A stretch of DNA of 28,856 nt from JAAFJT01 sp043744275 (GTDB lineage Bacteria > Bacteroidota > Bacteroidia > Chitinophagales > Saprospiraceae). This document shows positions 6,953-15,473 of this stretch, piece after piece; the stretch's first letter is position 1; each line of letters begins with the position of its first letter. The notes under the pieces were generated by a model. It saw only the letters and a list, made by a program, of their open reading frames with translations. It had not been told where the DNA came from and searched no databases. The DNA is taken from assembly GCA_043744275.1 (NCBI GenBank), contig JAYTUY010000064.1, forward strand, positions 1-28,856. Reading direction: 5' to 3'. The translations under genes and the position numbers were made by a program.

Positions 6953-8545
6953 ATGGCAACTGTTAAAGAACTCAATATTTCACCCGTAGGACGCGTAGAA
7001 GGCGACCTTGATGTGAAAGTATATATGGAAAATGGTGTCGTAACGCGTGCTCATACGCAAGCAGCAATGTTTCGAGGTTTTGAGCAAATTATGGTAGGCA
7101 AAGACCCTCAATCGGGGCTGATTGTCACGCCGCGTATTTGCGGTATCTGTGGTGGTTCGCATTTATATTGCGCTTCATCTGCCTTAGATACGGCTTGGCA
7201 AACGACCCTGCCGCCTAATGCTTTGTTGCTTCGAGCCATCGGTCAAGCAACGGAGACGCTTCAAAGTATCCCACGCTGGTTTTATGCTATTTTCGCTACG
7301 GATATGGCAAATAAAAAATTTGCTAATAAGCCGCTCTATTCAGAAGTCGTGAAGCGTTGGGCAGCATATGTCGGCACATCTTTCCAAGCTGGGGTGACTG
7401 CCAGTGGTCGCCCTGTAGAAGTGTATTCTTTGTTCGGAGGTCAATGGCCCCATTCATCTTATATGGTTCCGGGCGGTGTGATGTGTGCGCCTACACTCAA
7501 AGACATTACTCGCGCTCATGCCATTATGAATCAATTTCGTCATGATTGGTTAGAAACGATATTTTTAGGTTGCAGCGTCGAGCGTTATATGCAGATAAAA
7601 TCTTGGGACGATATGCTCGCTTGGGTAGATGAAAATGAAAGCCAACGCAATTCGGATTTAGGCTTATTTATCCGCGCAGGGTTAGAGTTTGGGATTGATA
7701 AATTTGGTCAAGGCGTCGGCAAATTCCTCGCTTATGGTACTTATATCCATAAAGATTTGTGGAACAAACCCACCATCGATACACGCCAAGCAGCCGTAAT
7801 CTGTCCAGGCGGATTCTACGATGGCAGCAAATATTCAGGATTTGACCATCTTCAAATTGAGGAACATGTCAACCACTCTTGGTATGCAGATGTGCCTGCT
7901 GCGCATCCGTGGAAAGAACCTACACCTACACCTATGCCAGCTCAAAATCTGGCAAATACAAATTTCGATGGTAAGTACAGTTGGGCAAAATCGCCACGAT
8001 ATATGAATTACGCTGCTGAAACAGGTCCTTTGGCGCGTGTGGTGATGAATTCTAATCCTGCAAATTTAAAGCACCAATTTCAAGACCCTCTCTTTGGTGA
8101 CATCATCAAAAAGATAGGTCCCAGCGTTTTTACGCGCGTGCTCGGTCGCCTTCATGAAGCACCGCGCTTGTATCATTATGTTGATGAATGGCTCCGTCAG
8201 GTTCGTCTTGACGATGAGTTTTATATCAAACCCGAAGAGCGTGATGGAAAAGGCTTTGGCTGCACTGAAGCCGCACGTGGTGCATTAGCGCACTGGATTG
8301 AAATTGAAAATGGCGTCATTAAAAACTATCAAGTCGTAGCGCCGACTACTTTTAACGTAGGACCTCAAGATGGCAAAGGTAATCCAGGACCCATTGAATC
8401 GGCGCTCTTGGGTACCGAAATTGAAGATCCCCAAGACCCTGTTGAGGTGGGTATGGTGGCACGTTCATTCGATTCTTGTTTAGTTTGTACAGTTCACGCG
8501 CATGATGCCAAAACAGGTGAAAAGTTGGCAAAATTCAAACTGTGA
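6953..8545 (+). CDS. hupL: group 2a [NiFe] hydrogenase large subunit
   Basis: This catalytic subunit splits H2 at a Ni-Fe(CN)2CO centre. In the 530-residue protein the L1 motif is R61-I-C63-G-I-C66-G-G-S-H70, and the L5 motif near the C-terminus is D-S-C509-L-V-C512-T-V-H515. C63, C66, C509 and C512 are the four metal ligands. The 15 residues after H515 (AHDAKTGEKLAKFKL) are the expected C-terminal tail removed by the maturation protease after nickel insertion. The N-terminus (ISPVGRVEGDLDVKVY, then TQAAMFRGFE) matches group 2a. Neither hupS nor hupL contains the TACTGAGGGG motif. The gene forms an operon with hupS upstream; the gap to the protease downstream holds repeat elements. Confidence 0.96.
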   Translation: MATVKELNISPVGRVEGDLDVKVYMENGVVTRAHTQAAMFRGFEQIMVGKDPQSGLIVTPRICGICGGSHLYCASSALDTAWQTTLPPNALLLRAIGQATETLQSIPRWFYAIFATDMANKKFANKPLYSEVVKRWAAYVGTSFQAGVTASGRPVEVYSLFGGQWPHSSYMVPGGVMCAPTLKDITRAHAIMNQFRHDWLETIFLGCSVERYMQIKSWDDMLAWVDENESQRNSDLGLFIRAGLEFGIDKFGQGVGKFLAYGTYIHKDLWNKPTIDTRQAAVICPGGFYDGSKYSGFDHLQIEEHVNHSWYADVPAAHPWKEPTPTPMPAQNLANTNFDGKYSWAKSPRYMNYAAETGPLARVVMNSNPANLKHQFQDPLFGDIIKKIGPSVFTRVLGRLHEAPRLYHYVDEWLRQVRLDDEFYIKPEERDGKGFGCTEAARGALAHWIEIENGVIKNYQVVAPTTFNVGPQDGKGNPGPIESALLGTEIEDPQDPVEVGMVARSFDSCLVCTVHAHDAKTGEKLAKFKL

Positions 8546-8619
8546 AAAACGGCGGAACAGCAATTGGAGATTGAGCATTATTCATCATTTATAGTTGAAA
8601 CATATTCCAACAACTGATT

Positions 8620-8750
8620 GAGGCTGTCTCATAAGTTATTGATTATCAAGTTATTAGGTTATTTTTGTTTAATAAAAAATTGTTTCTCAATATTTTATCT
8701 ATGCAATAACTGAGTAGCTAATTAACTTAATAACCTATTGAGACAGCCTC
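8620..8750. repeat. MITE-like element with 12-bp inverted ends
   Basis: GAGGCTGTCTCA (8620-8631) and its perfect complement (8739-8750) bracket 131 bp without a gene. Both sides are flanked by ATT, a possible 3-bp target duplication. Terminal GAGGCTGTCTCA-type sequences are common at ends of Bacteroidota insertion sequences, so this may be a non-autonomous derivative. Confidence 0.6.
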
Positions 8751-8759
8751 ATTTTATTT

Positions 8760-8852
8760 GAATCAGGATTATTGGGATTTTCGAGGATTTAATAGGATTA
8801 TGTGCGCTCAAAAATCCTGTTAAATCCTTCACTTTCCTACAAATCCTGATTC
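8760..8852. repeat. AATCAGGATT-type palindromic repeat
   Basis: Outer arms GAATCAGGATT (8760-8770) and AATCCTGATTC (8842-8852) are perfect. Inner arms at 8784-8799 and 8813-8828 match with one mismatch. No coding capacity. It lies just after the MITE-like element inside the hup operon. Confidence 0.7.
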
Positions 8853-8864
8853 TAATACAGAAAA

Positions 8865-8874
8865 TACTGAGGGG
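8865..8874 (+). repeat. TACTGAGGGG motif, copy 5
   Basis: Exact intergenic copy with five G residues, between the palindromic repeat and the CCGCAAAATGT-type repeat before the protease gene. Confidence 0.9.
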
Positions 8875-8884
8875 GTGTTCTAAG

Positions 8885-8926
8885 CTTTTACGGTTTTACA
8901 TTTTGCGGTTTTACATTTTACATTTA
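8885..8926. repeat. CCGCAAAATGTAAAA-type dispersed repeat
   Basis: This is the inverted orientation (TTTTACATTTTGCGG) of a repeat found at about eight places in the window, mostly just before genes of the hup and hyp operons. Confidence 0.75.
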
Positions 8927-8935
8927 AAGAAATTT

Positions 8936-9400
8936 ATGAAAAAAACAGCCATAATGGGTTTCGGCAACCCAGTTCGCAGCGACGATGGGGTAGGCTGCTA
9001 CGTGATTGATGAATTGAAAAAACAATTGGGAGAGCGAGTGGACATTTCTATCTTAGATATGGGAACATCAGCGTTTGAAGTACTGTTTCAACTTAAAGGA
9101 CATCAACGCATTATTTTAGTAGATGCTGTTATCAATACAGGCGAACCGCTCGGCACACTCTATAAACTCCCTGCCGAAGAAGTGAATGCCGCTATTCAAG
9201 ACGACCCATTGGTTTTTTTGCATTCTATGAAATGGGATCAAGCCTTGTCGTATGCTAAAAAAATATTGCGAGAGGAATATCCCAATGATATTCAAGTATA
9301 TTTAATAGCCATAGATAATACTCGTTTATCAGATTATTTAAGCGATACGGCTAAAACGGCAGGCGATAAAGTGGTGAATTTAATTTTACAAGACGTTTGA
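8936..9400 (+). CDS. hupW: hydrogenase maturation protease
   Basis: This nickel-dependent endopeptidase trims the C-terminal tail of HupL after metal insertion. The 154-residue protein begins with the family motif GFGNPVRSDDGVG. It keeps the expected Ni-ligand acidic residues and histidine (DMGTS near 44, DAV near 70, LHSMKWDQ near 99). Length is normal for the HycI/HupD/HoxW family. The start is set at the ATG at 8936; an upstream extension would run into the dispersed repeat. The next gene starts 2 nt after its stop, indicating tight coupling. The name hupW is used by analogy with cyanobacteria. Confidence 0.92.
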   Translation: MKKTAIMGFGNPVRSDDGVGCYVIDELKKQLGERVDISILDMGTSAFEVLFQLKGHQRIILVDAVINTGEPLGTLYKLPAEEVNAAIQDDPLVFLHSMKWDQALSYAKKILREEYPNDIQVYLIAIDNTRLSDYLSDTAKTAGDKVVNLILQDV

Positions 9401-9402
9401 CA

Positions 9403-9717
9403 ATGAGTAAAATACAATTAAAAACCAGTCATTTATATATTGATAACGACTTAGCAGCTGCCGCTTTTGGCGATGCTGCACAAGTTTATGTCATTTATTA
9501 CCCTCTCAAAAATTCTCTTTTATTAGCCCCAATGAATGACGAGTTTTTTCCAAAATTGCATAAAGCAGGCTTAATTATGCTCAAATCACGCAATTTGAAA
9601 GGTGATAAAACGGTTTCGATGTATGAAATTTTGATTGATAATGATTTGGACGATGCTGATAGAGATTTAGAATATGAATATACTGAGGGGGTGAAAATGT
9701 TAAATGTTAAGTTTTAA
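9403..9717 (+). CDS. unrecognised 104-residue protein in the hydrogenase operon
   Basis: I do not recognise this protein. It has no signal peptide, no membrane segment and no cysteine, and its C-terminal half is acidic (DNDLDDADRDLEYEYTEG). It begins 2 nt after the protease stop and ends 12 nt before the TPR-like gene, so it belongs to the hup transcript. A role in assembly or scaffolding of the hydrogenase is inferred only from that location. Its C-terminus includes copy 6 of the TACTGAGGGG motif, encoding Y-T-E-G-V. Confidence 0.7.
   Translation: MSKIQLKTSHLYIDNDLAAAAFGDAAQVYVIYYPLKNSLLLAPMNDEFFPKLHKAGLIMLKSRNLKGDKTVSMYEILIDNDLDDADRDLEYEYTEGVKMLNVKF
9681..9690 (+). repeat. TACTGAGGGG motif, copy 6
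   Basis: Exact copy inside the 104-residue gene, sense orientation, encoding Y-T-E-G-V. Confidence 0.9.
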
Positions 9718-9729
9718 AAACGAACGAAG

Positions 9730-11232
9730 ATGCTCACAATATTTGCCACAACTGAGATTTTAGAAGCTGTAAAAAATATAATTGCCCAAGAGAATCGGCT
9801 CGATGAATTGGTTGCGCTCAAGGATTTTTTAATGGAAAAACCTGAGCCGAGTGCCTATCATTTAATTGTCAAAAAAAATGCTATCAAGCAGCCGATTGAT
9901 TGGTATAATGTGATGCCACCGTATATTTTGCCCGACATCCCCAATCCGACATCGTTAATGGGTTTGATTTTTTTCAAATTGGGCAATACTGAAAAAGCTT
10001 ACCAAATGCTTTCTAATAATCAGGCATTATTGACTGAAATTGACATCATTAATTCTCTGCAAAATGGTTTTACGGTTAATCCTGATGTTTTAACGACAGG
10101 ATTTTCCGAATTTGATGAATATCGTTTGATGCACAACAACGCTATTCTACGACATTATGCCTCTGAAAATGATGCTTTCGATGCCGATAAAACCCGTTAT
10201 TTCTATCGAGAAGCCATGAATGCCGCACCCAATGACGAATATAAAGCCTTCACAGCCAAGCACTTCGGTACATTTTTGACCGATATGCAGGATATGGAAC
10301 ATGCTGAAAATATACTCTTGGCGGCTCTTGATTATGCGTTATCGGATGAAGCAAAAACTGAATTAAAAAATGCTTTGGTGGCTGTTTGGATGAAAAAAAT
10401 GGTTGTGCCTTATAATCAAGTTTTGTTGAGTCATATAAAAAATACGCTTTGGGAAGTCTTACAAGTGTATGAAAAACAAAATCGGGCCCTCGAAACGGCT
10501 ATGACCTTGGTGGATGCGTCGCATATTGCTAATATTTCAGATAGTTTTGCAGAATCGTTGGGCTATATCAGCCGAGCCATTGATATTTTTAGAAAAGAAG
10601 AAGCCACTGAATTATTAGCCAATGCCCAATATCGCAAAGGCACACTCCTATATACGTGGGCGAAAACAGGCAATCCTCAGTTTTTAAAAGGCGCAATGGA
10701 CGCTTATCAACAAGCCTTGAAAGTTTTTAATCGAGAAGATACCCCCTCAGTATTTGCGGATATTCAGCACCATTTAGGCGTTATCTATTCTGAAATCCCT
10801 GATGAAATTAAGAAAAAAGGCATTTGGGCGTCTGTTTCATCATCGGCTTTTCATGAGGCTCTTAATTTTTATACAAAAGAAGAATATCCATACGAATATG
10901 CGATGGTGTGCAATAGTTTTGGCAATGCCTTGACAAAATACCCCACCGCCTTACATTCTGATAATTATGAAAAAGCCTTATTGTATTATCAAGAAGCCTT
11001 GAATATCCGCACCGCCGATAAATATCCGCTTGAAAGAGCTTTGAGTTTGCTCAATTATTTGGAAGCCTGTTGGGAAGTCGGCAGCGGTACAAAAGAAAGC
11101 GATGAAAAGCGTTTTCATGAAATGATTGCTAAAGCCAATGAGGTCAAAACGCTTACAAAAGATACTAAAATATTGGAAGATGCTAATTTGCATTTGGAAA
11201 AACTGAGCGCATTAGAAAAAGCAATTTTTTAA
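9730..11232 (+). CDS. TPR-like protein in the hydrogenase operon
   Basis: The 500-residue protein is almost entirely helical, with degenerate tetratricopeptide-like repeats. The clearest lie in the second half: AMDAYQQALKVFNRED near 320-340, SAFHEALNFYTKEEYP near 375 and ALLYYQEALNIRTADKYP near 420. It has no signal peptide, so it is cytoplasmic. TPR proteins hold protein partners together; TPR-type genes have been reported near group 2a hydrogenase genes in other phyla, which fits a scaffold or assembly role, but no direct evidence is visible. It is co-transcribed with the protease and hypA. Its gene carries the TACTGAGGGG motif in antisense orientation at 10743-10752. Confidence 0.8.
   Translation: MLTIFATTEILEAVKNIIAQENRLDELVALKDFLMEKPEPSAYHLIVKKNAIKQPIDWYNVMPPYILPDIPNPTSLMGLIFFKLGNTEKAYQMLSNNQALLTEIDIINSLQNGFTVNPDVLTTGFSEFDEYRLMHNNAILRHYASENDAFDADKTRYFYREAMNAAPNDEYKAFTAKHFGTFLTDMQDMEHAENILLAALDYALSDEAKTELKNALVAVWMKKMVVPYNQVLLSHIKNTLWEVLQVYEKQNRALETAMTLVDASHIANISDSFAESLGYISRAIDIFRKEEATELLANAQYRKGTLLYTWAKTGNPQFLKGAMDAYQQALKVFNREDTPSVFADIQHHLGVIYSEIPDEIKKKGIWASVSSSAFHEALNFYTKEEYPYEYAMVCNSFGNALTKYPTALHSDNYEKALLYYQEALNIRTADKYPLERALSLLNYLEACWEVGSGTKESDEKRFHEMIAKANEVKTLTKDTKILEDANLHLEKLSALEKAIF
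10743..10752 (-). repeat. TACTGAGGGG motif, copy 7
   Basis: Exact minus-strand copy inside the TPR gene, antisense to it; the coding strand reads D-T-P-S-V-F. Confidence 0.9.
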
Positions 11233-11239
11233 AATAATA

Positions 11240-11357
11240 AACCGCAAAATGTAAAATATTAAATTTAAAATGCAAAAGTACTTTGCAGTACCCCTTCACT
11301 TTTGCGGTTTATCATTTAATATTTTACATTTTGCGGTTTCCTGAGCATTTTACATTT
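11240..11357. repeat. inverted pair of CCGCAAAATGT-type repeats
   Basis: The left half reads CCGCAAAATGTAAAAT and the right half TTTTACATTTTGCGG, flanking an apex that includes GCAGTACCCCTT, a partial likeness of the motif found at the apex of sibling repeats. It fills the gap between the TPR gene and hypA. Confidence 0.7.
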
Positions 11358-11361
11358 AGCA

Positions 11362-11709
11362 ATGCACGAAATATCCCTTGTCCGAAACATATTCCGCACC
11401 TTAGAAAATGAATTTTCTGAGGATGAATTAGGGAAAATAAAAACGATAAATGTGAAGGCAGGAGTGCTTTCCAATATCGAACCCATTTTGATGCAAAGTG
11501 CTTTTGAAGCGGTGACGGCTACCGACTCCCCTCAGTATAAAGCCGTAAAATTGGCTATAGAAACCTTGCCGATTGAGATATTTTGTGAAGATTGTCAATT
11601 GAAATCAAGTGTTCAGAATTACCGTTTTGTATGCAGCCATTGCGATAAACCCAATGATAATATCGTGCAAGGTTTGGAGTTGTTGATTAGTGGGGTTGAG
11701 TTTGAATAA
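11362..11709 (+). CDS. hypA: HypA nickel chaperone
   Basis: HypA delivers nickel to the hydrogenase large subunit, working with HypB. The 115-residue protein starts with the invariant MHE (His2 and Glu3 bind Ni) and carries a zinc site from two CxxC motifs, FCEDC near 72 and VCSHC near 89. Length is normal. It is the last gene of the plus-strand hup operon, while the other hyp genes lie on the minus strand at 22-28.6 kb. The gene contains the TACTGAGGGG motif in antisense orientation (D-S-P-Q-Y-K). Confidence 0.95.
   Translation: MHEISLVRNIFRTLENEFSEDELGKIKTINVKAGVLSNIEPILMQSAFEAVTATDSPQYKAVKLAIETLPIEIFCEDCQLKSSVQNYRFVCSHCDKPNDNIVQGLELLISGVEFE
11528..11537 (-). repeat. TACTGAGGGG motif, copy 8
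   Basis: Exact minus-strand copy inside hypA, antisense, where the gene encodes S-P-Q-Y. Confidence 0.9.
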
Positions 11710-11879
11710 TCAAGTGAACAAATCATCAATCAGCAATTGATTAGTGACAGCCATCAAATAATGTTCATTTTTTTTTACCCCAAAAACTGTGAGCATGGTG
11801 ATAAAGACGTTTTTCTTTAAGCGCGTTTTTTCTTTAAAAATAGTCGCTTTATGCAATAATTGCCGTGCTTTTTGACATT

Positions 11880-12050
11880 ATTTGGAGGATAATAGAATTT
11901 ATAACCCCCCAAATGTCGTGCTTTTTGACGCTATTTGGGGGAATTATATTTAATTAGTTCCCCAAATTGTATTATTTATGGCATCATTTGGGGAATAATA
12001 AATTTTATAACTCCCCAAATTCGAGTATTTAAATCAATTTGGAAAGTTAT
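11880..12050. repeat. tandem array of about 53-bp units with internal dyads
   Basis: Units start at 11880, 11933 and 11986 (spacing 53 and 53), each beginning ATTTGG, with a partial fourth at 12037. Each unit contains CCCCAAAT about 27 nt later, so adjacent units can pair as CCCCAAAT/ATTTGGGG hairpins (for example 11906-11914 with 11933-11941, and 11960-11967 with 11986-11993). No ORF is present. It lies between the convergent hypA and RND pump genes. Confidence 0.65.
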
Positions 12051-12090
12051 AATTATCTAATTTAATCAATAAAATACTGACAGGGTGAAA

Positions 12091-12135
12091 ATCACAAACG
12101 CTTGACTATCAAACAGATAGTCCAGCGTTTGTGAT
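12091..12135. terminator. 20-bp hairpin between convergent operons
   Basis: Arms 12091-12110 and 12116-12135 pair with one mismatch around a 5-nt loop. Its position between hypA and the RND pump gene, both ending toward it, suits a two-way terminator. There is no clear T tract, so it may instead be a palindromic repeat. A degenerate motif copy (TACTGACAGGG, near 12075) and an exact copy (12150) flank it. Confidence 0.5.
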
Positions 12136-12149
12136 TAAAATGGATAAAA

Positions 12150-12159
12150 TACTGAGGGG
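12150..12159 (+). repeat. TACTGAGGGG motif, copy 9
   Basis: Exact intergenic copy with five G residues (AAATACTGAGGGGGTAT), 14 bp after a 20-bp hairpin. The rest of the 11710-12297 intergenic stretch holds only the repeats listed. Confidence 0.9.
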
Positions 12160-12297
12160 GTATATACAAAACGCCAACTCCACAGCCACTATTCAATGCC
12201 CGTTTCTAAACTCAACGAATATCAACAGGCATTGAAAATGTAGCAATAAAGTGTTTAAAATACTCCTTAAATTAACTTGAAACTATAAAATACTGCT

Positions 12298-15200
12298 TTA
12301 TACAGGTACTACCTCTCCTTGAATCACCAAATCATTGGGCACGATATTTTTCAGAATCTTTTTTGAATTTTTAAATTTCATCTCACCTTTCAGCATATCT
12401 ACAATTAAATAAACGGAAGGCACGACCACGAGCGTCAAAATCATAGAGCTTGACAAGCCACCAATCAGCACCCACGCCAAGCCACTTTTCCACTCTGCTC
12501 CTGCGCCATGTGCTAAGGCAATCGGCATCATACCAAATACCATCGCTAAGGTCGTCATCAAGATAGGACGCAAACGGGTCTTGCCTGATAATATGAGGGC
12601 TTCAACGGTATTATGACCAGCGGCTTTCAATTGATTGGCAAAATCCACAATTAAAATAGCATTTTTAGCGACCAAGCCAATGAGCATAATCATGCCTAAC
12701 ATGGAGAAAATACTGAGGGGTTGCATACTCAAGGCTAAAGCCAAGAGCGCGCCCATTAAAGCAAGTGGTATAGAGAATAAGACGACAAATGGGTAAATAT
12801 ACGAGTCGTACAAAGCCACCATAATCAAATAAACAAACAAAATAGAGGCAACTAAGGCAAAAAGTAGGTTAGAAAACGCCTCGTTCATATTTTTTGTCGA
12901 GCCTTCAAATGCAACCGTTGTGTTAGTAGGAATATTGGCTGTCGCTAAATATTTTGTCATTGCATCCGATACTTCACCACTCGAAACACCCAATACTTGT
13001 GAGCTAATCGTGACCGAAGGCACTCGATTTTTTCTTTCTAATTTATTGGGTCCCGTTGTTTTTCCGATGGTTGCAAATTGAGTTAAACCAATTTTTTCAC
13101 CTTTATTATTGATGAAAAATAGATTGGCTAAGTCGGTTTCATTGCGTCTGTCGAAGGCATCCATGATGATATTGATGTCGTATTCTTTGCCATTATCGTT
13201 GTATTTGGCACTGGTTGTACCACTAAAAGCGGCTTGCATATTCATCCCAACCACATCAAGAGACAGACCTAAATCGCTCATTTTATTTCTATCAATATTC
13301 ACCGTTACTTCAGGATTGCCCGATTCAACAGATATTTTAACCTCCGATGTGCCTTTGATGGTTTTCAATTGATCCATCAACTGCCTTGCAACACTTAAAT
13401 TGCTGTCTAAGGAATTGCCTGTAACAGACAACTGAACGGGTGCAGCGTTTGCGCCACCAGCAATACTGACAGCGGCTGAACTGACAATGACATCTGGCAG
13501 CAATTTTTGAAGATCTAATTTCACCAATTGAGCGATAATAGCTGAAGTTTGAGTGCGCTTAGTTTTATCTATTAATTTGACATTCACTTCCGATTTGTTC
13601 GACAATTGGCTGCTGCCCATTTGTCCGCTTGTCGTTCCAACATTAGCAAAAACGTTGGTGACTTCGCCTTTTTTAAATAAATAGTCTTCTACTTGCATCG
13701 TCACTTGGTTGGTTTGAGCTAAAGTGGCTTTTTGAGGCAATTCGAGGGTGATGATAAACTCTCCATTATCGCCCGAACTGACAAATTCAGTACCGATAAA
13801 ACCTTTTGTAATCAATGAAAAAGAAGCAAAAAATAGGATTATAACTGCTGTTAAAACATAGCGTTTATGCGCCAAAGAAAATTTCAATACACGACCATAA
13901 GCATTGGTTAGCCATGTGATAAATCGCTCAAAAGCTGCCACTAATTTACCTGTCAATAATTTAGTTGGAATATGTTCTACTTTCGCCATCCGCGAAGCTA
14001 AAAGTGGCGTGATGGTAAAAGATACAAACAAACTCATTAAGGTAGAAGCCACAATAACAATAGAAAATTGGGATAAAAGGTTAGAAATAATGCCGCCTAC
14101 CATGGTGATTGGTAAAAAAACCACTACATCCACAAGGGTAATACCGATGGCAGTCATGCCTATTTCAGCCCGTCCTTTGGCGGCAGCGGAACGGCGTTCT
14201 TCGCCCATTTCAAGATGTCGATAGATGTTTTCAAGTACCACAATCGAGTCATCGACCAAGATACCAACCACCAATGAAATGGCTAAAAGCGTCATTAAAT
14301 TCAGTGAATAATCCAATAAAAACATCACTCCAAACACTGAAATCAAAGACGCAGGAATGGCAATCATAACGATTAATGAATTGCGAATACTGTGTAAAAA
14401 CAAAAGCATACACAAAGCCACAATAAATATCGCCAAACCTAAATCTGAAATAACTGCATCGGCTGCTGCCATTGTAAAATCAGAGCTGTCAGAAGCAATT
14501 TCAAAGGTTAAGCCTTTGTTAGCATATTGTTTTTCAATATTTTTTAAAGCAGATTTTACAGTATTACTGAGGGCAACGGCATTCGCATCGTTTTGTTTTT
14601 GAACGGTTAAACCAATTGAGTTTTTACCATTGATGCGGCTAAATGTTTTTATTTCCTTAATATCGTCCTTCACATCTGCTAATTCAGACAAGCGTATAGG
14701 CGAGTTATTTTGCCTATCAGTAGCGACGACCAAATTCCGAATTTCGTCAAGGGATTTGTATTTACCTTGCAAACGAATCAATGATTGGGTGGCATCATTT
14801 TTAATTTTACCAGTCGGAAAATCGAGGTTTGCGGCTTTGACAACATTGCTGATTTGCACCATCGAAACACCAAAACTTTCAGCTTTCTGACGGTTCACTA
14901 ATATCTTAATTTCACGCTCTTCACCACCAATCATATTGATTTGAGCAGCCCCTTCAATTTTACCCAGAACAGGCGATATTTCATCTTTTATGAGAGAATA
15001 TAGCTCAGAAGGCGGCATTTTTGCCGTCACTCCAAGCCGCATAACGGGCATATCTGACATCGAGAATTTGCCCAAAACAGGGTTGTTAATATCGTCTGGC
15101 AAGGTGGATAAAATAGCGTTGATTTTCCGCTGAGCATCTTGTACGGCAATATCCGTATTGGCGTTTGCTTTCAACATCAAAATGACAGACGACACGCCTT

Positions 15201-15456
15201 CCATAGAAGTTGACCGAATTTCATCCAAGTTTTCAAGGTTTGACAAAGCATCTTCTATTCGTTTCGTCACTGAGCTTTCGACTTCCGCAGGCGATGCTCC
15301 TGGATAAATAGTGGTGACACTGACCACAGGTGATTCAAATTTGGGCATCAACTCGTAATTGAGTTTGGTATAACCCAAAAATCCTAAAAATCCTAAGACC
15401 GCGAAGATAACGACGATGAGCGACGGTCTTTTTATGGCTATTTCTGTAAGTGACAT
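12298..15456 (-). CDS. RND efflux pump, AcrB/HAE1-type inner-membrane transporter
   Basis: This proton-driven pump would export hydrophobic or toxic compounds through a tripartite complex. The 1052-residue protein has the RND layout: a first membrane helix near residues 9-31, a large periplasmic loop, then clusters of helices, repeated in the second half. Family motifs visible are GASPAEVE near 53, the proton-relay pair in GILVDDSIVVLENIYRH (fourth helix), and QPLSIFSMLGMIMLIGLVAKNAILIVDFAN in the C-terminal half. It is the third structural gene of a minus-strand operon after the TolC-like and adaptor genes. The substrate cannot be judged. A TACTGAGGGG copy at 12711 encodes the natural residues Q-P-L-S. 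Confidence 0.95.
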   Translation of the reverse strand: MSLTEIAIKRPSLIVVIFAVLGFLGFLGYTKLNYELMPKFESPVVSVTTIYPGASPAEVESSVTKRIEDALSNLENLDEIRSTSMEGVSSVILMLKANANTDIAVQDAQRKINAILSTLPDDINNPVLGKFSMSDMPVMRLGVTAKMPPSELYSLIKDEISPVLGKIEGAAQINMIGGEEREIKILVNRQKAESFGVSMVQISNVVKAANLDFPTGKIKNDATQSLIRLQGKYKSLDEIRNLVVATDRQNNSPIRLSELADVKDDIKEIKTFSRINGKNSIGLTVQKQNDANAVALSNTVKSALKNIEKQYANKGLTFEIASDSSDFTMAAADAVISDLGLAIFIVALCMLLFLHSIRNSLIVMIAIPASLISVFGVMFLLDYSLNLMTLLAISLVVGILVDDSIVVLENIYRHLEMGEERRSAAAKGRAEIGMTAIGITLVDVVVFLPITMVGGIISNLLSQFSIVIVASTLMSLFVSFTITPLLASRMAKVEHIPTKLLTGKLVAAFERFITWLTNAYGRVLKFSLAHKRYVLTAVIILFFASFSLITKGFIGTEFVSSGDNGEFIITLELPQKATLAQTNQVTMQVEDYLFKKGEVTNVFANVGTTSGQMGSSQLSNKSEVNVKLIDKTKRTQTSAIIAQLVKLDLQKLLPDVIVSSAAVSIAGGANAAPVQLSVTGNSLDSNLSVARQLMDQLKTIKGTSEVKISVESGNPEVTVNIDRNKMSDLGLSLDVVGMNMQAAFSGTTSAKYNDNGKEYDINIIMDAFDRRNETDLANLFFINNKGEKIGLTQFATIGKTTGPNKLERKNRVPSVTISSQVLGVSSGEVSDAMTKYLATANIPTNTTVAFEGSTKNMNEAFSNLLFALVASILFVYLIMVALYDSYIYPFVVLFSIPLALMGALLALALSMQPLSIFSMLGMIMLIGLVAKNAILIVDFANQLKAAGHNTVEALILSGKTRLRPILMTTLAMVFGMMPIALAHGAGAEWKSGLAWVLIGGLSSSMILTLVVVPSVYLIVDMLKGEMKFKNSKKILKNIVPNDLVIQGEVVPV
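12711..12720 (+). repeat. TACTGAGGGG motif, copy 10
   Basis: Exact copy inside the RND pump gene, antisense, at codons for the conserved-looking Q-P-L-S-I-F. Confidence 0.9.
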
Positions 15457-15473
15457 GACTTTTTTTTTAATTA

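Noticed and set aside
11880..12050. CRISPR array from the 53-bp periodicity
   Set aside because: Units diverge throughout and there is no repeat/spacer pattern; paired dyads explain the periodicity better.
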